Shown in pieces: positions 58,283-64,000 of a stretch of DNA of 64,000 nucleotides. Numbering within the stretch: position 1 is the stretch's first letter; every line of letters starts with the position of its first letter. The notes under the pieces were generated by a model, which saw only the letters and a list, made by a program, of their open reading frames with translations, did no database searches and had not been told where the DNA came from. Location: positions 54,212,001 to 54,276,000 of the forward strand of contig NC_077240.1 of NCBI RefSeq assembly GCF_947179165.1, read 5' to 3'. This stretch comes from Solanum dulcamara (Eukaryota > Streptophyta > Magnoliopsida > Solanales > Solanaceae). Position numbers and translations under genes: made by a program.

Positions 58283-61123
58283 TGTCACGACCCAACCCCG
58301 TAGGCCACGACTGGGGTCCGACCTGGACCCCCTTATGTGTATCTATCCGCTACCCTTAAGTTGAACCGTGTGTGATATGATACCATACACGAACCCTAAT
58401 GGGCCAAAAACTTTTTTTTCATAAACTTGTGGCCTCATTCACCTGTATCATAGCAGGACAGGACATGCGAGCCGACGAGGCTGCCACACCACAAAAACAT
58501 TTGCAATACGCCGTATGAGCGCAACTGAAACAAACTTACAAATAACCCACATACACATGTCTACAGACCTCTAAGAGTAATAACTGTATCATATAATAAT
58601 GTCGAGGAACGACGGCCTGATCCGTATATCATATAACAATGCCGAGGTACGACGACTCGATCTGTATAATGCATAATAATGTCGAGGTACGACGGCCCGA
58701 TCCATATAATGCATAATAATGCCGAGGTACGACGACCCGATCTGTATAATGCATAATAATGTCGAGGTACGACGGCCCGATCCGTATAATGCATAATCTG
58801 TCGTGGAACGTACGACCTGATCCTTACATAGCAAAATGTGCTAAGGTACGTTCGGCCCGATCCAGGTATATATCATAATGCATATACGTACATGTAAAAC
58901 TCTGTAACATATCAAACATTCCTTAGATATCATCATCAAGCATGTTCAAGAGCCCCTAGGTATAGGAACTTACACATCCCAACACTATTCAACCTATAAG
59001 AGGCTCAAGGGTCGTAGTTCAACTACTTCAAGGCCCTTATCATTCAAAAGTGGGTACAAGTCATGAGTTACATCCAGAATCTATAAATGGGGCTATATCC
59101 AAATCCATGTCCTATAGCACCTTTAGTCTAGTCTTTCTAGAAGCAGGAAAAGTCAAGCTTTACATGCACCACTTCCTATCACATGGGAGACTTGAAAAGT
59201 AATGACTTAACTTGTTACAAGAATTCTAATCAGTAAGAAGTGAACAAAAGCCTTAACTCACACTCAGAGTTTTAAGAGTATAATAAATTCAACTTCATAT
59301 ACACAATACTTACATCTAAGTCACGCCAAAAGAGAGGAAGAATAACTTTACATACACTACTTCTTAGCATATAGGAGACTTGAGGAATAGAAGCTTAACT
59401 ACTTTAAGTGTCTTAACATTCAACAATGGACACGAATTATGAATCATGAACCATGTTCAGAGCTCATGAATAGAGTTACCCCAAGCTTCATACAAATATC
59501 ACTTGTCACTTAGATCTAACACATGCCCAAAAGAAAGAACACATAGGCTCTACATATTTATACCAAAACATGCCAAAAGAAGGAATAGCTTTACATACCT
59601 TGTATGGACTTCTCTTAATCACGTCCACGTCGTTGTCCTCGAAACCAATTTAACATGGAAGTAATGCAAGTATTAACAACCTTGGACTTTTCAGCAACTT
59701 AGACTACCCACGAGTATTCATAACATTCATCCCTTCTCTCGCCTTCTCGACTAGTTCCTTAACTAGTTAATGCGTTAACGAAAATTGGACAGCACCTCCC
59801 CTATAATGTGCCCTATCCGAAATCCCAACCATGTCCTTAGAACCTGCAGCTAACCAACAATAGAACCAGCAGCCCATACATATACATATTACGACCAAAA
59901 TTACACCATATAAACCCCCAACAATTCACTCGAAACTAAGATACCAAAACTAGAGTCTTTAATCTTTCTTTCGCGAATTCTTTAATTGCAAAGCGGAGGT
60001 TCATGTGTATGCAACCAGCAGCTCCCACACCTCATTTAGAGAACTTTTAGACCCTGCAACACTCCACAACACAACCAGCAGCATCCCCCACGTGCACAAC
60101 ACCTTATTTCGACAACAACTTAACTATAGCGATTCCAAATTCATTTATTTCGAATGCCAAACTTTTCAAACCTTTTCCCCAACTTCCAGCAGCCCCTAAG
60201 GTGTGTAATACACCCTAATTTAACTTCATAAACTTCAAATTAGAGGGAAAGAACTTACCTTTCCCGAAACTGGCTAGAACTCGCCAAAATCGCGCCTCGG
60301 AACATTTTTTCAGCGTGCTGTAACGTCATGACAGCTTGCTGTCCGTTTTTTGCTGCACCAAACTCTAATTTTATACTACTAATACTTCCATATCATCGTG
60401 GTATACGCTATATAATTAATTTACGGGACGAAATCGGGACTTACCTTATTTTTCTCCCAAGCCGTCGCAATTTTCTCCTTAGCTCTAGGGTTTGTTTTCT
60501 CTTATTTGTTGCTGCATTTTTGGATGAAATTTTGGGATAAGCAGAAGCCCCTTAGTCACAATATACATATGTGTAGGTGTCCTTAGGAGGTGACACGTGT
60601 CAGCCCCTTAGGGTGACACGTGTCAAGCCATGATTGGCCACCGTGTCATGCTGTCAATTAGGGGCTGCCACGTGGCAGCAGGGTCCACCTCCCCCAAGAA
60701 GCTGCATCACCTACTTGACCCTAAGTAGGTGCATCACCTGCTTGCTTGAGGTGCTGCCACGTGTCGCTCCTCCATTGGCTGCCATGCGTCATCTTTTTCC
60801 CTTCCTCGCGGGTTCGTAATTTCGTCTCACTTTAAGAGCCTATGTAATCCGCACTACGTAAGCTTGATATATCCTTAAGCAACTTAAGTGTGTAAGACTC
60901 TTAACTTAGTGGCTTACATAGGTAAATCGAGTTCTACGACTCATTTCTTAGCCTCCAACTCTTTCCGGATTCTTATGACTCTATCTCCAACCTCCCTTCT
61001 CGTGAGGTATCACAATCTTCTTTCCTTAGAGTTATTTGATAGTGTCGTAGCTTATCCGGCTCACATGATAGTGTCCAAGAAACTTAAGAATACGTTCCGA
61101 GCTCAAGATTGTGGGGTGTAACA
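58283..61123 (-). mobile_element. E4 5' LTR (2,841 bp)
   Basis: It ends GTGACA (minus) at 58283 and starts TGTTACACCCCAC at 61123. About 485 bp present in the 3' LTR (34640-35120) are missing near 58593, with tatcatat at the join, so the conserved stem-loops are lost. It preserves the empty E6 site at 59475-59479. The G-box block is at about 60590-60795. Confidence 0.92.
58600..58805. repeat. 40-bp minisatellite in E4 5' LTR (about 5 units)
   Basis: Same 40-bp unit as 35130-35345. It directly abuts the 485-bp deletion, whose right end lies just before the array. Confidence 0.9.
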
Positions 61124-61128
61124 GTAGT
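61124..61128. repeat. Target-site duplication of E4, right copy (GTAGT)
   Basis: Partner of ATAGT at 34322-34326 with one difference; followed by tcaactacttcaagg, the continuation of the E5 LTR. Confidence 0.85.
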
Positions 61129-63657
61129 TCAACTACTTCAAGGCCCTTATCATTCAAAAGTGGGTACAAGTCATGAGTAACATCCCAAATCTATAAATGG
61201 GGCTATATCCAAATCCATGTCCTATAGAACCTTTAGTCTAGTATTTCTAGAAGCAGGAAAAGACAAGCTTTACATGTACCACTTCCTATCACATGGAATA
61301 CTTGAAAAGTAATGACTCACCTTGTTACAGGAGTTCTAATCAGTAGGAAGTGAACAAGAGTCTTAACTCACCCTCAGAGTTTTAAGAGTGGAATAACTTC
61401 AAACTTCATATACACAATACTTACATCTAAGTTATGCTAAAAGAGAGGAAGAATAACCTTACATACACTACTTCTCAGCGTATAGAAGACTTGAGGAATG
61501 GAAGCTTAACTACTTTAAGAGTCTTAACATTCAACAGTGAAAACGAATTATGAATCATGAATCATGTTCAGAGTTCATGAATAGAGTTACCCCAATCTTC
61601 ATAAACATATCACTTGTCACATAGATCTAGGACATGTCCAAAAGAAAGAACAGATAGGCTTTACATACTTTTACCAAAACATGCCAAAAGAAGGAATAGA
61701 TTTACATACCTAGGCCAAAAATATGCCAAAAGAAAGCTTCACATACCTCGTATGGACTTCTCTTAATCACGTTCACATCATCGTCCTCCGACCCTATTTA
61801 ACATGGAAGAAATATGAGTATCAACAACCTTAACTTTTTAGTGCCCTCAGTTGCACCTTAACATTCATGGAACCTATTTCCTTATTCGTCTCCTCGACTA
61901 GTTCTTTAGTTAGTTAAGGTGTTAACGAAAATTGGGCAGCACCTCCCCTATAAAGTGCCCTATACGAATTTCCAATTACATCCCCAATTACTAAAGCCAA
62001 CAAACAACAACACCCTTCAGCACATAAATATAAAACATGGCGACATCACGCTACACAAGCTCCAAACAACTTGCTGAAAATTACGACACCAAATTAGGGT
62101 TTCTAGTCTTTATTTCGCAAAGCCTTTATTTATACAAAATGAGGGGTTGTGTGGCTGTTACCAGAAGAACCCACTCCCCTTTTAGAACACATTTATTCCC
62201 TGACACAAACCCCCCCACACCTGCAGCAGTACACCACAAGCACAACACTTTACTTCGACGACAATTCAACTATAGCGATTCCAATTTAGTTTGTTTCGAA
62301 CGTCAAGCATTTCTATGATGTTTTCACGTTTACAGCCACTTAAACAACATATAATACACTTCATAACAACACCATAGACTCCAAATTAAGGGGAGAAACC
62401 TTACCTTACCCGAAATTAGCCAAAACTGCCAAATTGCAACTCGGAAACTTTTCAAACTTGCTGAAATCGCATGGACTGCTTGTTATCCGTTTGGTGCTGC
62501 CCCAAGCCTTTTTCATTATTAACACCTTCATATCATGTACAATCCCTTACCAAAATGTGGTAGAATAGAACCAAGCCATACCTTAACAAACGGCTTCCCA
62601 AACCTACTGAAAATTAACTTCAGAAACCCCCTTAACGTGCTGAAAGTTGCGGACTGTTTGTGCCACCACTTCTCCGCTGCTCTAAATTGGAATATTTTTG
62701 CTATAAACCATCATTATACAACTGTTATATACCTTAAATAATTAATTTATGGAACGAAACCCGGAGGCTTACCTTGGTAACCCCTCAAATCCGTAGCTGT
62801 CTCCCTAGGTTCTCTAGATTTTCCTTTCAACTTTCACCTATTTGTTCCAAGTGAAAAGCTGAAAATATGGTTCCGTAGGCATCTTAAGATACATATATAC
62901 ATATCCACGTGGTTGAGGAACACCATAGATAATTAATTTACGGAGAAAAAATTGGAAACTTACCTTAATTTCCCAAAACGTGGCTGCCTTTCTCCCTTTT
63001 CTTCTTCACATTTTCCCCTCCAAGTTCTTGGCTAATTTTGGATAAATGACTTGCCTTAAGAGTCATAAAACATAAATACATAGGCTGCCTTGGAAGTGAC
63101 ATGTGTCAGCCCCTTAGGGTGACATGTGTCGAGCCATAATTGGCCACTGTATCATGCTGCCAACTAGGGGCTACCACGTGGCAGTAGGGTCCACCCCCCA
63201 AGCAGCTACATCACCTACTTGACCCTAAGTAGGTGCATCACCTGCTTGATTAAGGTGCTGCCACATGTCGCTCCTCCATTGGCTGCCACGTGTCATCTTT
63301 TCCCCTTCTTCGTGGGTTCGTAATCTCATCTTATTTTAGGAGCCTATGTAATCCATGCTACGTAATCTTGGTATGTACTTAAGTAACTCAAGTGTATAAG
63401 ACTTCTAAATTAGTAGCTTACGTAGGTAAATCGAGTCCTACGACTCATTACTTGGCCTCCAATTCCTTCCGAATTCTTATGACTCTATTTTCAACCTTCT
63501 CTACTATAGGGTATCACATTCTCCTTTCCTTGGAGTCGTTTGATAGTGTCGTAGCTTATCCGGCTCACATGATGACTTCTAAGAACCTTAAGAGCCTTCC
63601 CAGAAACTTAAGAAGCTCAAGAAAGTGTTCCGAAGTACCAAAGTACGGGGCATAACA
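61129..63657 (-). mobile_element. E5 3' LTR, right piece
   Basis: Outer 2.5 kb of the E5 LTR, with the G-box block at about 63090-63300 and the LTR start at 63657 (TGTTATGCCCC on the minus strand). Open frames here are short and shared with equivalent parts of other LTRs, so none is taken as a gene. Confidence 0.85.
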
Positions 63658-64000
63658 TCCTTCCCTTCTTTAGAACATTCGTCCTTGAATGTTAACTAAG
63701 CTTATTAGGTCGTATGAGGACTTTAGGAATTCTCCATAATGGTTGTCATCCTTAGACCCTTTTATTCATCAATTCAACTAACCCAGGAGTTTAGACTTCC
63801 TGTAGACGTAGAGAGCACGTACGGATATTTCTTTTCCATCTCTTCTTCGACTTCCCAGGTCAACTATTCTTTATTCTTATTTCATCACAAGACTTTGACG
63901 GAAGCCACATCCCTAGTTCGCAATGCATCAGCTGTTCTTCAAATCCACATTCCCTTATCTTTAAAGGATCTCACTATTCTCCCAGGTGGAGTCACGTATA
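63658..64000 (-). mobile_element. E5 internal region (3' end), running off the right edge
   Basis: It starts with a purine-rich tract on the minus strand (aaagaagggaagga, 63658-63671) and the conserved string gaatgttc, followed by coding remains. Confidence 0.85.
63815..63930 (-). pseudogene. Chromodomain relic of E5
   Basis: The minus strand gives ALRTRDVASVKVL, a stop, then LTWEVEEEMEKKYPYVL. This is the best-preserved chromodomain in the window and identifies the group as Tekay/Del-type chromoviruses. The rest of the polyprotein lies outside. Confidence 0.8.

Larger units (their letters stand above)
34327..61123 (-). mobile_element. E4, complete non-autonomous LTR retrotransposon carrying E6
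   Basis: Minus-strand element: 5' LTR 61123-58283, PBS 58278-58267, internal 58282-55274, PPT 55287-55274, 3' LTR 55273-53705 and 36008-34327. E6 is inserted in the 3' LTR; the empty site is preserved in the 5' LTR at 59475-59479. Without E6 the element is about 9.1 kb. The internal region has the shared 5S-like segment and broken integrase/chromodomain remains. Confidence 0.9.
26631..63657 (-). mobile_element. E5 3' LTR, split by three nested groups
   Basis: It begins TGTCACGATCCAACCCC at 26631 and its outer end (GCATAACA on the plus strand) is at 63657, followed by a polypurine tract and internal sequence. The LTR itself survives as 26631-27474, 33967-34326 and 61129-63657, about 3.7 kb in all. 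The gaps are S2 with S3, and E4 with E6; each gap is bounded by a target-site duplication. The pieces join into an LTR colinear with E4's own. Confidence 0.85.

Overview
The window looks like plant heterochromatin made only of LTR retrotransposons inserted into one another. I see no intact host or element gene. The longest open frame is 141 codons, and open frames are short and scattered everywhere. The plant assignment rests on three things: primer-binding sites complementary to initiator tRNA-Met (TGGTATCAGAGC), plant-type 5S rRNA-like segments, and decayed integrase plus chromodomain coding of the Ty3/gypsy chromovirus (Tekay/Del-like) type. A dicot, perhaps Solanaceae, is only a guess. All LTRs belong to one broad group: about 2.8-3.8 kb, starting TGTTACACC and ending GTGACA, and 5-bp target-site duplications (TSDs) allow the nest to be unpicked. 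I use my own labels: E for elements with internal sequence, S for solo LTRs.

Layout. The oldest layer, E0 (+ strand), survives as 4437-5776, 25244-26395 (internal) and about 26396-26630 (a piece of LTR). E1 (-) enters from the left edge: internal 1-744, PBS 729-740, 5' LTR 745-4436. E2 (-) spans 5777-25238 with TSD TGTGG on both sides. Its 3' LTR (5777-13597) carries a 1.39-kb tandem duplication and solo LTR S1 (8812-11856, TSD GAATT). Its internal region (18794-21447) is interrupted by E3, a truncated + element (about 13706-18793). A 5S-like fragment lies at the broken junction 13597-13705. E5 (-) begins at 26631. Its 3' LTR is split into three pieces and ends at 63657, and its internal region runs off the right edge. 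Inside that LTR sit S2 (-, 27475-33961, TSD GGCCT/GGCCC), which itself contains S3 (+, 28980-32522, TSD TTAAC), and E4 (-, 34327-61123, TSD ATAGT/GTAGT). Inside the 3' LTR of E4 sits E6.

E6 (+, 36009-53699, TSD GTTAC) is the youngest and most striking object. It has three LTRs and two internal regions in strict tandem (LTR-int-LTR-int-LTR, period 7,121 bp). The middle LTR is a mosaic: its first part matches the third LTR and its remainder matches the first. That is what unequal crossing-over between the two LTRs of one element would leave. E2, E4 and E6 share an internal layout: PBS, a 5S rRNA-like segment in sense orientation, an integrase/chromodomain relic, then the polypurine tract. They also share the same in-frame stop in the integrase relic. 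They therefore look like copies of a non-autonomous, LARD-like family that kept moving after its coding capacity was lost.

Regulatory content lies in the LTRs. Each has a U3 block of CACGTG (G-box) motifs followed closely by a TATA-like sequence, and further on GC-rich stem-loops shared by most copies. Several LTRs also contain minisatellite-like arrays (50-, 40- and 53-bp units). Coordinates of TSDs, LTR ends, PBS and PPT were read directly; identity of relic proteins and all age statements are by-eye judgements.
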